Shown here piece after piece: positions 1-9,658 of a stretch of 64,000 nt of DNA. This DNA is from Meridianimarinicoccus aquatilis (GTDB lineage: Bacteria; Pseudomonadota; Alphaproteobacteria; Rhodobacterales; Rhodobacteraceae). The position numbers and the translations under genes were made by a program. Within the stretch, counting starts at the first letter, position 1. Every line of letters starts with the position of its first letter. The DNA lies in contig NZ_SMZO01000001.1 in NCBI RefSeq assembly GCF_004358675.1, positions 124,001 through 188,000 of the forward strand, given 5' to 3'. Below the pieces are notes generated by a model. It did not search any database, was not told the DNA's origin, and saw only the letters and a list, made by a program, of their open reading frames with translations.

Positions 1-1405
1 GCTGCCGGACAAGGCCGTCTCAGAAGCGCGCGACCGGGTGCGCACCGCCCTTGGGGCCATGTCGATCGCGCTGCCATCGAAGCGGATAACAATAAACCTT
101 TCCCCCGCTGATCTTCCCAAAGTTGGGGCGCACTTCGATCTCCCGATCGCTTTGGCTTTGATGGCCGCTTTGGAAATCCTGCCTGCCGAGGAAATCGCAG
201 ACACCGTCGCGCTCGGGGAACTGTCTCTGGACGGAGTGCTGCACCCGGTCATCGGCGCACTTCCTGCGGCTTTGTCTGCCGCAGCAGAGGGTCGTGCACT
301 GCTGTGCCCGCGTGCTTGCGGGCGCGAAGCGGCTTGGGTGGGGGCGGCCCGCGTGCTGGCTGCCAATTCTCTGGCAGAGGTCGTGCGCCATTTCACCGGG
401 CAAACCCTGCTTGCCGATGCGCAACCAGGCGAAGTTCACGTTGCGGAAGACAGCGGCGATTTGCTCGACGTGAAAGGGCAGGAACGCGCCAAGCGCGCAA
501 TGGAAATTGCAGCTGCAGGTCGTCATCACCTGCTTATGACCGGGCCACCGGGATCAGGCAAAAGCATGCTAGCGGCGCGTTTGCCTGGCCTTTTGCCCCC
601 GCTCAGCGCTTCAGAGGCGCTGGAAACATCAATGGTGCATTCTTTAGCAGGGCTATTGGACGAAGGGGGGATTTCGCGCGTACGCCCTTTTCGACGCCCA
701 CACCATACGGCATCTGTGCCGTCTATCATTGGGGGCGGAAAAGGGGCGAAACCCGGCGAAGTGAGCCTTGCCCATAACGGTGTACTATTCCTGGACGAAC
801 TGCCGGAGTTTCCACGAAGCGTTTTGGAAACTCTTCGCCAGCCAATTGAAACCGGCGACATCGTTGTGTCGCGCGCAAACGCCCATTGTCGATATCCCGC
901 CCGGTTCTTGCTGGTTGCGGCAGCCAACCCCTGTCGCTGCGGGTACATGGCCGACCCGAACCAGGCATGCGCGCGGGCCCCCAAATGCGGGGCTGATTAT
1001 ATCGGCCGCATTTCCGGCCCGTTGATGGACCGGTTCGACATCCGCATCGATGTGCCAGCCGTCGCGTTCCACGATCTCGACCTACCGGCGTCGGGCGAGA
1101 CAAGTGCGCAAGTGGGCGCCCGCGTGGCCCAAGCGCGCGCCGTGCAGTCCAAGCGTTTTGAAGGCATGCCCGGGCTTCGTGTCAATGCCGATGCCGAGGG
1201 CGAAACGCTCGAACAGATCGCCGCGCCCGATAGCGACGGGCGGGTCTTGTTGACACGCGCCGCCGACAAGTTCGGGCTAACCGCGCGCGGTTATCACCGG
1301 GTGCTGCGCGTAGCCCGCACTATTGCTGACCTCGACGGCGCCGACGCGGTGGAGCGCATCCACATCGCGGAGGCGCTCGGGTACCGGCTGACCCATACGG
1401 GTTAG
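1..1405 (+). CDS. comM: ComM/YifB family Mg-chelatase-like AAA ATPase (5' end outside window)
   Basis: This is an AAA+ ATPase of the ComM family, a hexameric helicase that promotes branch migration during integration of transformed DNA. The reading frame is open from base 2, so the N-terminus lies upstream; about 467 residues are visible, against roughly 500 in the family, so only about 40 are missing. An N-terminal Lon-like domain ([19 protein letters not shown]) precedes a Walker A GPPGSGKS at bases 542-565. A sensor region [14 protein letters not shown] is followed by a cysteine cluster and the arginine-rich [10 protein letters not shown]. The stop overlaps the convergent gshB stop by three bases. 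The family is certain; whether this strain is competent cannot be read here. Confidence 0.95.
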   Translation, partial: LPDKAVSEARDRVRTALGAMSIALPSKRITINLSPADLPKVGAHFDLPIALALMAALEILPAEEIADTVALGELSLDGVLHPVIGALPAALSAAAEGRALLCPRACGREAAWVGAARVLAANSLAEVVRHFTGQTLLADAQPGEVHVAEDSGDLLDVKGQERAKRAMEIAAAGRHHLLMTGPPGSGKSMLAARLPGLLPPLSASEALETSMVHSLAGLLDEGGISRVRPFRRPHHTASVPSIIGGGKGAKPGEVSLAHNGVLFLDELPEFPRSVLETLRQPIETGDIVVSRANAHCRYPARFLLVAAANPCRCGYMADPNQACARAPKCGADYIGRISGPLMDRFDIRIDVPAVAFHDLDLPASGETSAQVGARVAQARAVQSKRFEGMPGLRVNADAEGETLEQIAAPDSDGRVLLTRAADKFGLTARGYHRVLRVARTIADLDGADAVERIHIAEALGYRLTHTG

Positions 1406-2349
1406 TGACCCGACGCGGCGCGCTTGGCCTCGATCACCTCCCAGATTCGGGCAGTGACATTCGTCCCATCGAAACGCTCCATCTCTTGCAATCCTGTGGG
1501 CGAGGTCACGTTTATTTCGGTCAAACGGTCACCGATCACATCAATACCGACAAAGACCTGACCGTTTTCACGCAGTGTCGGACCGATTGCCGCGCAAATC
1601 TCGCGATCCCGCTCGGTAAGCTCGACCTTTTCGGCACGTCCGCCCACATGCATGTTCGACCTCGTTTCACCCGACTGCGGCACACGGTTGATCGCGCCAA
1701 CTGGTTCGCCATCGACGAGGATCACCCGCTTGTCGCCCTGCGTAATCGCAGGAAGATACTCTTGCGCGATGATTGGTTCGCGGTTCATGGCCGAAAAGGT
1801 CTCGAACAGCGAATTCAGATTCCGGTCATCAGGTCCAAGGCGGAACACGCCCGCGCCGCCGTTGCCGTACAGCGGCTTGACGATGATATCACCATGCTCC
1901 TGCTTGAATGCCTTCAGTGCGTCCAGATCACGCGTGATCAGCGTCGCCGGGATCAAATCAGGAAACTTCAAGACCAGCAGTTTTTCAGGGAAGTTGCGCA
2001 CCCAGAACGGGTCGTTCACCACGAGGGTCTTAGGATGCACGAGATCAAGAAGATGCGTGTACGTGATATACCCCATGTCGAACGGCGGGTCTTGACGGAG
2101 CCAGACAACATCAAAGTCGGTCAGATCGTGCGTTTCTTCCGGGCCCAGGGTGACATGGTTGCCAACCTCACGGCGCAGCGTGAAAGGCTGGCCCGTGACG
2201 CGCACGGTTCCATGCTCAAACCTAAGCCGATCCGGCAGATAGAAAAACAAGTCGTGCCCCCGGGCTTGCGCTTCTTCGGCCAAGCGAAAGGTGCTGTCTG
2301 CGTTGATATCGACTGTCTGGATCGGATCCATTTGAAACGCGATGCGCAT
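1402..2349 (-). CDS. gshB: Glutathione synthetase
   Basis: ATP-grasp ligase that joins glycine to gamma-glutamylcysteine in the last step of cytoplasmic glutathione synthesis. The start is taken at [11 protein letters not shown], preceded by GAGGG at good spacing; 19 further upstream residues are open but unlike the family. The resulting 315 residues match the usual length. Visible signatures are the N-terminal [15 protein letters not shown], an ATP-grasp glycine loop [15 protein letters not shown], and the C-terminal [15 protein letters not shown] that binds Mg-ATP. It lies downstream of yraN and rsmI on the same strand, 71 bases after yraN, a common alphaproteobacterial order. Confidence 0.96.
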   Translation of the reverse strand: MRIAFQMDPIQTVDINADSTFRLAEEAQARGHDLFFYLPDRLRFEHGTVRVTGQPFTLRREVGNHVTLGPEETHDLTDFDVVWLRQDPPFDMGYITYTHLLDLVHPKTLVVNDPFWVRNFPEKLLVLKFPDLIPATLITRDLDALKAFKQEHGDIIVKPLYGNGGAGVFRLGPDDRNLNSLFETFSAMNREPIIAQEYLPAITQGDKRVILVDGEPVGAINRVPQSGETRSNMHVGGRAEKVELTERDREICAAIGPTLRENGQVFVGIDVIGDRLTEINVTSPTGLQEMERFDGTNVTARIWEVIEAKRAASGH

Positions 2350-2420
2350 GCGGATGCCCTCGTGATGCCTCGTTTGACGCCCTGCATGGCGCAAACGGCG
2401 GGGCACTTCAATCTGCCCAA

Positions 2421-2801
2421 TCAGGCCAGCGCGTTCTCAATTACGTCAACACGGCCCAAATCATCGACCAGAGCAACGTCGAAACGGCATTCAGTCAAGG
2501 AACTGCCCCCCACAGAGCCAAGGTATTCTTCGGCCGCCTGCCACAGACGCATCACCTGCCTTGGACCAAGGCGCGCGGCTGCACTTGTGAAACTAGCGGA
2601 TTTCTTTACTTCGACAAAAACTGCCGCGTCCCCATCGGCGAAAATCAAATCAATCTCACCGCCCTGCCCGCGCCACCGACTTTCCCTGAGTTTGCACCCC
2701 AGCCCTTCATAGTGGCGGGCAACGATGTCTTCAGCGGACATGCCCGCGCAATGGGCCATCCGGCCGCGATGCACCTTAGTCGCCGCCTGGCCCGGCCTCA
2801 C
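2421..2801 (-). CDS. UPF0102 family protein (YraN-like putative nuclease)
   Basis: A 126-residue protein of the UPF0102/YraN family, which has an archaeal Holliday-junction-resolvase-like nuclease fold. The diagnostic [11 protein letters not shown] and VFVEVKKS segments (residues about 49-67) supply the PD-(D/E)XK type acidic residues and lysine. The start at 2801 overlaps the end of rsmI by 26 bases. An alternative ATG at 2759 would remove the overlap, but the longer start keeps the RG-x-A-x-x-x-G lead-in I expect in relatives. Its cellular substrate is not established for the family. rsmI, yraN and gshB probably form one transcript. Confidence 0.88.
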   Translation of the reverse strand: MRPGQAATKVHRGRMAHCAGMSAEDIVARHYEGLGCKLRESRWRGQGGEIDLIFADGDAAVFVEVKKSASFTSAAARLGPRQVMRLWQAAEEYLGSVGGSSLTECRFDVALVDDLGRVDVIENALA

Positions 2802-3657
2802 GGTTTTTTCCGCGCAAAAGCGCCATTTGATAGACTTGCTTTCGTGGCACCCCGAAAGCTTCGGCTATCTGCGCAGCCGCGTCTTTCACGCTGTGTGTTT
2901 CCAGCGCTGTATCGAGCGCTGCCGAAAGCGTACCTTCCGAAACTTCGCGCACTCCCGGCGGCCCAACCACAATGACGCATTCGCCCTTGAGGGTTCTGTC
3001 GGAGAGCGCGTGCGAAAGCTCCGCCAACGGCGCGCGCAGGATCTCTTCGAAGCGTTTGGTCAATTCCCGGCACAGCGCAGCCTCCCTGTCTGGGCCCAAG
3101 ACTGTCACGAGATCTGCTAACAATGCCTGAACTCTGCGCGGCGATTCGTACAAAACCAGCGTTGCCGGGGTTTCGGCGAAGGCCGCGATAGCCTTTTGAC
3201 GCGCCGCAGATTTCGGCGGCGCAAACCCGAGAAAAGCGAATTTATCGGTTGGCAAACCGGCCAAGGTCAGCGCCGCGATGGCCGCCGACGGTCCGGGCGC
3301 AGACGTCACCAAACCGCCTTTTTCCGACACCGCACGCGCCAGATCAAAGCCGGGGTCAGACACCATCGGCGTTCCCGCCTCGGATGCATATGCGACGCTC
3401 CGCCCTGCCGCGACCTCGGCCGCGATACTGCCGCGCGCGCCTGCATCGCTGTGATCGTGATAAGCCCAGACCGGGCGCTCGCCGAGGGGCACGCCATGAA
3501 TCGCCAAGAGTTTCTTCAGACTTCTTGTGTCTTCTGCCACCAGAATATCCGCGGATGCCAGAATATCGAGAGCGCGCAAAGTGATGTCCCGCGCCGTGCC
3601 GATAGGTGTGGCAACAATGTAAAGCCCGGGTTGAAGCGGAACGATCTGGTAATTCAA
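2776..3657 (-). CDS. rsmI: 16S rRNA (cytidine(1402)-2'-O)-methyltransferase RsmI
   Basis: SAM-dependent methyltransferase that 2'-O-methylates C1402 in the ribosomal decoding centre. Core motifs are GLYIVATPIGTARDITLRAL at the N-terminus, VAEDTRSLKKLL, SEAGTPMVSDPG and SAPGPSAAIAAL, in the order expected for the tetrapyrrole-methylase fold. The frame is open to 4002, but that would run across the divergent lipoprotein gene. I chose the TTG at 3657, giving LNYQIVPLQPG and 293 residues, close to the family norm; an ATG at 3738 is the alternative. It is divergent from the LppC-like gene at 3791, the usual rsmI/lpoA arrangement. Confidence 0.92.
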   Translation of the reverse strand: MNYQIVPLQPGLYIVATPIGTARDITLRALDILASADILVAEDTRSLKKLLAIHGVPLGERPVWAYHDHSDAGARGSIAAEVAAGRSVAYASEAGTPMVSDPGFDLARAVSEKGGLVTSAPGPSAAIAALTLAGLPTDKFAFLGFAPPKSAARQKAIAAFAETPATLVLYESPRRVQALLADLVTVLGPDREAALCRELTKRFEEILRAPLAELSHALSDRTLKGECVIVVGPPGVREVSEGTLSAALDTALETHSVKDAAAQIAEAFGVPRKQVYQMALLRGKNREAGPGGD

Positions 3658-3790
3658 GGTTGGCCCCGCTTGCAGAGATGCGTAGGGTCTGCGTAGTGGA
3701 GCGGGGGAGTTCCCGCAAGACCGCGCCCTGCGCGGCATGGGTATGGATGGCACGTCTTCAGGAGTGCCAAGGCGACGGAAAAGGGCAGTC

Positions 3791-4957
3791 ATGGCAAGCA
3801 CCACGCGCAAAATCGGCCGCAGAGCAATGATCCGGTCCCTCGGGGCTTTCACCGCAGTAAGTGCACTCGCCGCTTGCGATCCCGGCGCGCTTGGCAATGT
3901 CGGCGGTGGCAGCGGGTCGGTGCAAGTCGCACTCTTGGTACCCTCCAGCGCAGGCGACGGGAATGTGCAATTCCTGGCACAGAACCTAGTGAACGCAGCC
4001 AAACTCGCGGTTGCCGATTTGGAAGGCGTCAGCGTCGATTTAAAGATTTACGACACCGCAGGCAGCCCGGAACGCGCAGGGCAAGTTGCGGCACAAGCCG
4101 TTGCCGAGGGCGCCGACGTAATCGCCGGGCCGCTTTTCGCCGGTGCCGCCAATGCCGCAGGACTGGCCGCAGCCCCCAAGGGCATTCCGGTGTTGAGTTT
4201 TTCAAACAATCCAACCATCGCAGGCGGCAATGTCTTTGTGATGGGCCCGACGTTTGAAAACACCGCGCGGCGGATCTTGGGCTATGCGCGTCAGCAGGGT
4301 AAATCCAATGTGCTGATTTTCTACGGCGAAACCGAAGCTGAACGTTTGGGCCGCGACGCCATCATGCGCGCTGCGCAGGATTACGGCATGTCGATTGCCG
4401 GAACGACGGGCTTTGCCATGTCACAAGAAGGCGTGGTTGCCGCAGTCCCGAGTGTCGCTCAACAGGCGCGTTCAACAGGCGCAGACTTGTTGTTCCTGAC
4501 CTCGAATACGGACACGGCCCTTCCCATTGTCGCCCAGCTTTTGCCCGAGAACGGTTTGCCACCGGAGCAGATCCAATATGCAGGCCTGACGCGCTGGGAC
4601 GTTCCCGCGTCTGCGTTGTCTTTGCCCGGCGTTCAGGGCGGATGGTTTGCGCTTCCCGATACAACGGCCGTCAACAGCTTCGGATCGCGTTATAGCGCAG
4701 CCTATGGACAAGCCCCGCACAGCATTGCGGGCTTGGGGTATGACGCGATTGCCGCAATTGGTGCCCTTGTTGGGTCTGGTCAGAAAATCACGCCCGCCAA
4801 TCTGACGCAGGGGCGTGGCTTCGCTGGGGCCAGCGGGGCATTTCGTTTTCTCGCCAACGGCAGTAACCAGCGGGCCTTGTCCATCGGGACCATTGAGAAC
4901 AAATCGCTGCGGATCATTGACGCGGCCCCAAGCAGTTTTGGCAGCGCCGGATCATAA
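3791..4957 (+). CDS. LppC/LpoA-like periplasmic-binding lipoprotein (penicillin-binding protein activator family)
   Basis: Predicted outer-membrane lipoprotein with a type I periplasmic-binding fold. In gammaproteobacteria the related LpoA activates peptidoglycan synthase PBP1A; the partner here is unknown. Start ATG at 3791 follows AAGGG. The signal peptide has a lipobox ending SALAAC at residues 24-29. After a glycine-serine linker, VQVALLVPSSAGDG opens the binding domain, followed by ADVIAGPLFAG and a second lobe (GADLLFLTSNTD, LTRWDVP). The protein is 388 residues. It lacks the N-terminal TPR domain of E. coli LpoA, as is usual in alphaproteobacteria. Divergent from rsmI; glnD follows after 37 bases. 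Confidence 0.82.
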   Translation: MASTTRKIGRRAMIRSLGAFTAVSALAACDPGALGNVGGGSGSVQVALLVPSSAGDGNVQFLAQNLVNAAKLAVADLEGVSVDLKIYDTAGSPERAGQVAAQAVAEGADVIAGPLFAGAANAAGLAAAPKGIPVLSFSNNPTIAGGNVFVMGPTFENTARRILGYARQQGKSNVLIFYGETEAERLGRDAIMRAAQDYGMSIAGTTGFAMSQEGVVAAVPSVAQQARSTGADLLFLTSNTDTALPIVAQLLPENGLPPEQIQYAGLTRWDVPASALSLPGVQGGWFALPDTTAVNSFGSRYSAAYGQAPHSIAGLGYDAIAAIGALVGSGQKITPANLTQGRGFAGASGAFRFLANGSNQRALSIGTIENKSLRIIDAAPSSFGSAGS

Positions 4958-4994
4958 CCTGGCGCGGCCTCGTCCAGCAGGAGTGTAGATACGC

Positions 4995-7802
4995 TTGACC
5001 GAGCTTTACCTGCCCGAAAACGCAAGGGCACTCACGGACGGTGCCGGCGCATTGGCACCCGACCTTATCCGTCCCGCCGAAGATATTTTCGATTTTCCTG
5101 CGGTGATTGCAGACCTTGATCAAACTGCACGTGAGACCACGGAAGCAAAAGCGCTTCGGGCGGCGACCGTCGCGTGCCTGTCGGTGCATCGCAAAGCGGG
5201 GATGGCAACCATTGCCCGCGGCATTGCCGAGCATCCGTTTGAAGCCAAGCCCGCTGTGCATGCCTATGCCTATCTGACCGATTGCCTGGTCCGCGCGTGT
5301 TTTCACGTCGCGATACAACACCTGCACCCCGCACGTTCTGCCGGTACGGCAGAGCAAATTTCCGTTGTGGCGGTCGGCGGCTATGGCCGTGCCGAGATGT
5401 CGCCGCAATCCGATGTAGATCTGCTGTTTCTCACCCCTTGGAAAATAACCCCTTGGGCTGAAAGCGTGATTGAATCCATGCTATACATGCTGTGGGATTT
5501 GCGCCTGAAAGTTGGCCATGCGAGCCGCACAGTGAATGACTGTCTTCGCCTCGGCCGGGAAGATTATACAATTCGCACCGCGCTAGTGGAAAAGCGCTAC
5601 CTCGATGGTAATGCCGCGCTGGCAGAGGATCTTCGCACCCGCCTTCGTGATGAACTGTTCAAAAATACCGCCGCCGATTTTATCGAAGCGAAACTAGAAG
5701 AACGCGCCACCAGGCACCGAAAGCAGGGCGGCCAACGCTATGTGGTGGAACCGAATATCAAAGAAGGCAAAGGCGGCCTGCGCGATCTGCAAACCCTGTT
5801 CTGGATTGCCAAATACGTTCATTCGGTTGATGATCCGGCTGATCTGGTGAACCTCGGCGTCTTCCGGGCCGAAGAGTACCGCTACTTCGAGCGGGCGCAG
5901 AACTTTCTTTGGGCTGCACGCAATCAACTGCATCTGGTGACCGGGCGGGCCATGGACCAGTTGACCTTTGATCTACAGGTCGAAGTGGCCGAAAGGCTAG
6001 GCTATGTGGACCGGGCCGGCCGCCGCGCGGTCGAGCACTTCATGCAAGACTACTTCCGTCACGCGACCCGAGTGGGCGATTTGACCCGTGTCTTTTTGAC
6101 GTCGTTGGAAGCCACTCACATCAAACGCATGCCCACATTGCGCGGCCTTTTCACCCGCCGCAAGAAGGTCAGGCAGGGCTTTGAAGTCGTACAAAACCGC
6201 TTGTCCGTGCAAAACGAAACCGAATTTCTCGCAGATAAGCTGAACATCTTGCGACTGTTCGACGAAGCCCTGCGCACGGGATATCCGTTGCATCCAGATG
6301 CCACACGGATGATCGTCGCAAACCTGAACCTGATCGACGACACGATGCGCCGAGATCCAGAGGCGAACAAGATTTTCCTCAATCTTCTTCTGAAGCACCG
6401 GGAACCTTCACGCGCGTTGCACAGGATGAAGGAAACAGGGGTGCTTGGGGCATTTCTGCCGGAATTTCAGCCCATCGTGGCGATGATGCAGTTCAACATG
6501 TACCATCACTACACCGTGGATGAGCACACGATTGTCTGTATGAACGTGCTCGAACGGATTGAACGCGGTGAACTTGTCGAAGAGTTGCCCCTGTCCTCGC
6601 GGATCATGAAAGCCGGGGTCAATCGGCGGGTGCTGTATCTGGCCTTGCTCTTGCACGATATCGGCAAAGGACGACCCGAGGATCATTCGGTTCTGGGCGC
6701 GCGCATTGCACGGCGCATCGCACCACGGCTGGGGCTGAAACCGCAGGAATGCTCGACCGTTGAATGGCTTGTGCGGCACCATCTGCTCATGTCTGACATG
6801 GCCCAGAAACGCGACGTTGCCGACCCCCGCACGGTGCGGGATTTTGCCAAAGCCGTCAAAACGCAAAAGCGGCTCGACCTTCTGCTTGTGCTGACGTCTT
6901 GCGACATCATGGGCGTGGGCCCCGGCGTGTGGAACAACTGGAAAGCGATGCTGTTGCGCAACCTGTATCGTCAAACCAGCGAAGCACTGTCGAACGGGCT
7001 TGAGGACGTGAACCGTGAAGCCCGCGAAAGCGAAGCCAAGCGCCACCTCCGCGAGGCGTTGGAAACTTGGGACAAGGCCGCCTTGCGTCAAGAACTGTCG
7101 CGTCACTACGGCCCCTATTGGCAAGGCCTTCAAACCGAAACGCAGGTGGTTTTTGCCGGATTACTTGTTGATCTCGAAGACGACGAGATCCGCGTAGATC
7201 TGAAAGAAGACACCGATCGCGATGCGACACGTGTCTGTTTTGCGATGGCCGATCACCCGGGCATTTTCGCACGGCTCGCGGGATCGCTGGCTTTGGTCGG
7301 TGCGAACGTCGTCGATGCGCGAACTTACACGACAAAAGATGGGTATGCGACGGCCGTCTTCTGGGTTCAGGATGCGGACGGCGCCCCCTACGACTCGCAC
7401 CGTATGGACCGCCTGAAAGCAATGATCCGCAAGACCTTGCACGGCGAAGTCGTGACAGGCGACGCAATGGTCCAGCGCGACAAAATCAAGAAACGTGAAC
7501 GCGCCTTCCGCCATCCGACGACGATCGATTTCGACAACGAAGGATCGGATATCTACACCATTATCGAGGTGGATACCCGCGACCGTACCGGGCTGATCTA
7601 TGATCTTGCGCGGACGTTGGCGGCAAGCAATATCTATATTGCGTCGGCGCAGATCGCGACCTACGGCGCACAAGCCGTCGACACGTTCTACGTCAAGGAC
7701 ATGTTTGGTCTCAAGATCATGGGTAAAGGCAAACTTGACACTCTGGATCGCAAGCTGAGGGACGCTATCGAACGCGGGGCGAACAAGGCCGCCGAACAAT
7801 GA
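4995..7802 (+). CDS. glnD: [Protein-PII] uridylyltransferase / uridylyl-removing enzyme GlnD
   Basis: Bifunctional sensor of nitrogen status that uridylylates PII proteins when glutamine is low and removes UMP when it is high. Domains in order are the nucleotidyltransferase (VAVGGYGRAEMSPQSDVDLL, about residues 117-137), a PII-uridylyltransferase helical part, an HD domain (LLLHDIGKGRPEDHS, about 552-566) and two C-terminal ACT domains that bind glutamine (VCFAMADHPGIFARLAGSLA and a second around VDTRDRTGLIYDLA). Length is 935 residues, typical for alphaproteobacteria. The start is a TTG preceded by AGGAG 11 bases upstream. It overlaps murJ by ATGA, which implies co-translation. Confidence 0.97.
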   Translation: MTELYLPENARALTDGAGALAPDLIRPAEDIFDFPAVIADLDQTARETTEAKALRAATVACLSVHRKAGMATIARGIAEHPFEAKPAVHAYAYLTDCLVRACFHVAIQHLHPARSAGTAEQISVVAVGGYGRAEMSPQSDVDLLFLTPWKITPWAESVIESMLYMLWDLRLKVGHASRTVNDCLRLGREDYTIRTALVEKRYLDGNAALAEDLRTRLRDELFKNTAADFIEAKLEERATRHRKQGGQRYVVEPNIKEGKGGLRDLQTLFWIAKYVHSVDDPADLVNLGVFRAEEYRYFERAQNFLWAARNQLHLVTGRAMDQLTFDLQVEVAERLGYVDRAGRRAVEHFMQDYFRHATRVGDLTRVFLTSLEATHIKRMPTLRGLFTRRKKVRQGFEVVQNRLSVQNETEFLADKLNILRLFDEALRTGYPLHPDATRMIVANLNLIDDTMRRDPEANKIFLNLLLKHREPSRALHRMKETGVLGAFLPEFQPIVAMMQFNMYHHYTVDEHTIVCMNVLERIERGELVEELPLSSRIMKAGVNRRVLYLALLLHDIGKGRPEDHSVLGARIARRIAPRLGLKPQECSTVEWLVRHHLLMSDMAQKRDVADPRTVRDFAKAVKTQKRLDLLLVLTSCDIMGVGPGVWNNWKAMLLRNLYRQTSEALSNGLEDVNREARESEAKRHLREALETWDKAALRQELSRHYGPYWQGLQTETQVVFAGLLVDLEDDEIRVDLKEDTDRDATRVCFAMADHPGIFARLAGSLALVGANVVDARTYTTKDGYATAVFWVQDADGAPYDSHRMDRLKAMIRKTLHGEVVTGDAMVQRDKIKKRERAFRHPTTIDFDNEGSDIYTIIEVDTRDRTGLIYDLARTLAASNIYIASAQIATYGAQAVDTFYVKDMFGLKIMGKGKLDTLDRKLRDAIERGANKAAEQ

Positions 7803-9358
7803 AGCCGATCAGATTGCTGTCTGGCCTGCTGACCGTGGGCGGTTGGACAATGGCCAGCCGTATCCTTGGGTTCGTGCGGGACGCAATGATTGTCGCTCTG
7901 CTGGGCACTGGGCCCGCCTACTCCGCCTTCATCGTCGCGTTTTCGCTGCCAAACATGTTCCGCCGCTTCTTTGCCGAAGGCGCGTTCAACATGGCCTTCG
8001 TGCCGTTGTTCTCGAAGCGGCTGGAGCAAGACGACCGACCACGAGAATTCGCGCAAGAGGCGTTCTCGGCTTTGGCTGCGCTGCTCACTGTGCTGACGAT
8101 TGTCGCCAGTATAGCCATGCCCCTGCTGGTGACGGCGATGGCCAGCGGCTTTGTGGGCGGGCCGGAATTTGACTTGTCGGTCGCCTTCGGTCGCATCGCC
8201 TTTCCCTACATCCTGTTCGTGTCTCTGGCGGCAATGCTATCCGGGGTTCTGAATGCTTCGGGCCGATTTGCGGCAGCTGCCGCCGCACCGGTGCTTCTGA
8301 ACGTGGTGTTCATTGGCATGATGGCAGGTGCACTATGGCTGGGCGGTGATGTGGCTCGTGCATTGATTTGGGCCGTTCCAATTGGCGGCGTCCTGCAATT
8401 GGCCCTGCTCTGGCGCGCAGCAGACCGCGCAGGGTTCACAATGCGGCTGAGCATGCCGCGCCTGACGCCGGACATCCGAACCCTTGCTGTCGTTGCGGCC
8501 CCCGCCGCGCTGGCGTCGGGCGTTATCCAGATCAACTTGCTGGTCGGTCGACAAGTCGCCAGCTATTTCGACCGGGCCATCGACTGGATGTACACCGCTG
8601 ACCGTCTGTACCAATTGCCGCTTGGCGTCGTTGGCATCGCTGTCGGCGTCGTATTACTGCCAGATCTGTCGCGCAGACTGGCAGCAGGAGACGGTGCAGG
8701 CGGCCGGGCGGCCCTAAGCCGGGCCGGCGAAATTTCACTGGCCCTGACTTTACCGGCGGCGGTGGCCCTTTTGGTGATCCCCGAAGCGTTGGTTTCGGTT
8801 CTTTTCGAAAGAGGGCGGTTCACCCCGGAAGATACACAAGCCACGGCATTGGCCGCTGCGATTTATGGCGCAGGCCTGCCCGCTTTTGTGCTACAAAAGG
8901 TTCTTCAGCCCCTCTATTTCGCCCGCTCAGATACGCGCACGCCATTCCGATTTGCGCTTTGGGCGATGGTCATCAATGCGGCTTGCGCGCTTGGCCTCGC
9001 CCCGTTCATCGGGTGGCCCGCAGCTGCGCTGGCCACGACACTGGCCGGCTGGGCCATGGTGATTTTGCTGTGGCGCGGCGCACGGGCGATGGGCGACGTG
9101 GCCACATTCGACGACCGTTTCTTTCGCCGCGTACCGCGGATCGCGCTGGCTGCCGCTTCGATGGGGGCGGCGTTATGGGGCGGCGAGGCGTTTCTGGGCA
9201 ACGCGTTGCACACACCCGGCTTACGCTATGGTGCGCTTGCCGTTTTGGTCGGCGGCGGCGGCGCGGTCTTTTTCGCAGCCGCCCATCTGCTGGGCGGGCT
9301 GCCCCTTTCAGATCTCAAGGCGGCGTTCCGGCGTCCCCGAAATGGCGCCGCCGGGTGA
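7799..9358 (+). CDS. murJ: Lipid II flippase MurJ (MviN)
   Basis: Polytopic inner-membrane flippase that moves the peptidoglycan precursor lipid II to the periplasmic face. The protein is 519 residues with about fourteen hydrophobic segments. Family signatures are the N-terminal GWTMASRILGFVRDAMIVALLG, FRRFFAEGAFNMAFVPLF with its conserved arginines and glutamate, and the central LYQLPLGVVGIAVGVVLLP. The ATG lies inside the glnD stop (ATGA). The glnD-murJ pairing is common in alphaproteobacteria, and murJ is normally essential. Convergent with a 45-residue ORF 13 bases downstream. Confidence 0.96.
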   Translation: MKPIRLLSGLLTVGGWTMASRILGFVRDAMIVALLGTGPAYSAFIVAFSLPNMFRRFFAEGAFNMAFVPLFSKRLEQDDRPREFAQEAFSALAALLTVLTIVASIAMPLLVTAMASGFVGGPEFDLSVAFGRIAFPYILFVSLAAMLSGVLNASGRFAAAAAAPVLLNVVFIGMMAGALWLGGDVARALIWAVPIGGVLQLALLWRAADRAGFTMRLSMPRLTPDIRTLAVVAAPAALASGVIQINLLVGRQVASYFDRAIDWMYTADRLYQLPLGVVGIAVGVVLLPDLSRRLAAGDGAGGRAALSRAGEISLALTLPAAVALLVIPEALVSVLFERGRFTPEDTQATALAAAIYGAGLPAFVLQKVLQPLYFARSDTRTPFRFALWAMVINAACALGLAPFIGWPAAALATTLAGWAMVILLWRGARAMGDVATFDDRFFRRVPRIALAAASMGAALWGGEAFLGNALHTPGLRYGALAVLVGGGGAVFFAAAHLLGGLPLSDLKAAFRRPRNGAAG

Positions 9359-9371
9359 CGCCGCGGGCGTG

Positions 9372-9509
9372 TTACCGCCCCTTTTTTGCGCTGGTCGGCC
9401 CTGTCGGGATCTTGCCCGCAACACCCGGTGGCACCGCCGGTGCTTTTGGCTTGGCAGTTTTCGGTTTCTTGACTTCGCGGTTTCCGCGTTGCTTGTCGCC
9501 CTTGCTCAT
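9372..9509 (-). CDS. Small basic conserved-looking protein (45 residues)
   Basis: A short ORF that automatic callers can miss. It starts MSKGDKQRGNREVKKPKTAK and ends SAKKGR, and consists almost entirely of lysine, arginine, proline and alanine, with no membrane segment or cysteine. An AAAGG ribosome-binding site lies 8 bases upstream of the ATG. I recall similar short lysine-rich proteins in alphaproteobacteria starting MSKGDKQRGNRE, but no search was run. It is convergent with murJ and lies downstream of the rhomboid-like gene on the same strand, about 150 bases away. Nucleic-acid binding is a guess from the charge; the function is unknown. Confidence 0.7.
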   Translation of the reverse strand: MSKGDKQRGNREVKKPKTAKPKAPAVPPGVAGKIPTGPTSAKKGR

Positions 9510-9658
9510 ATTCACGCCTTTCAGACAGGAGCTCCCGCAGGGCTAATGCCCAACAGGTCGGGAGAAGCGCCCACAGAGAGCGCGCCGGAAGCAGACTCGC
9601 ATCACCCCGGCTGATCAGCGTTGCGCTTGTTCGGGCAGCCTTGCAAGAGCAATATGGA

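Noticed and set aside
1405-2712. A 435-residue plus-strand frame
   Set aside because: Antisense of gshB and yraN, both of which have strong family motifs.
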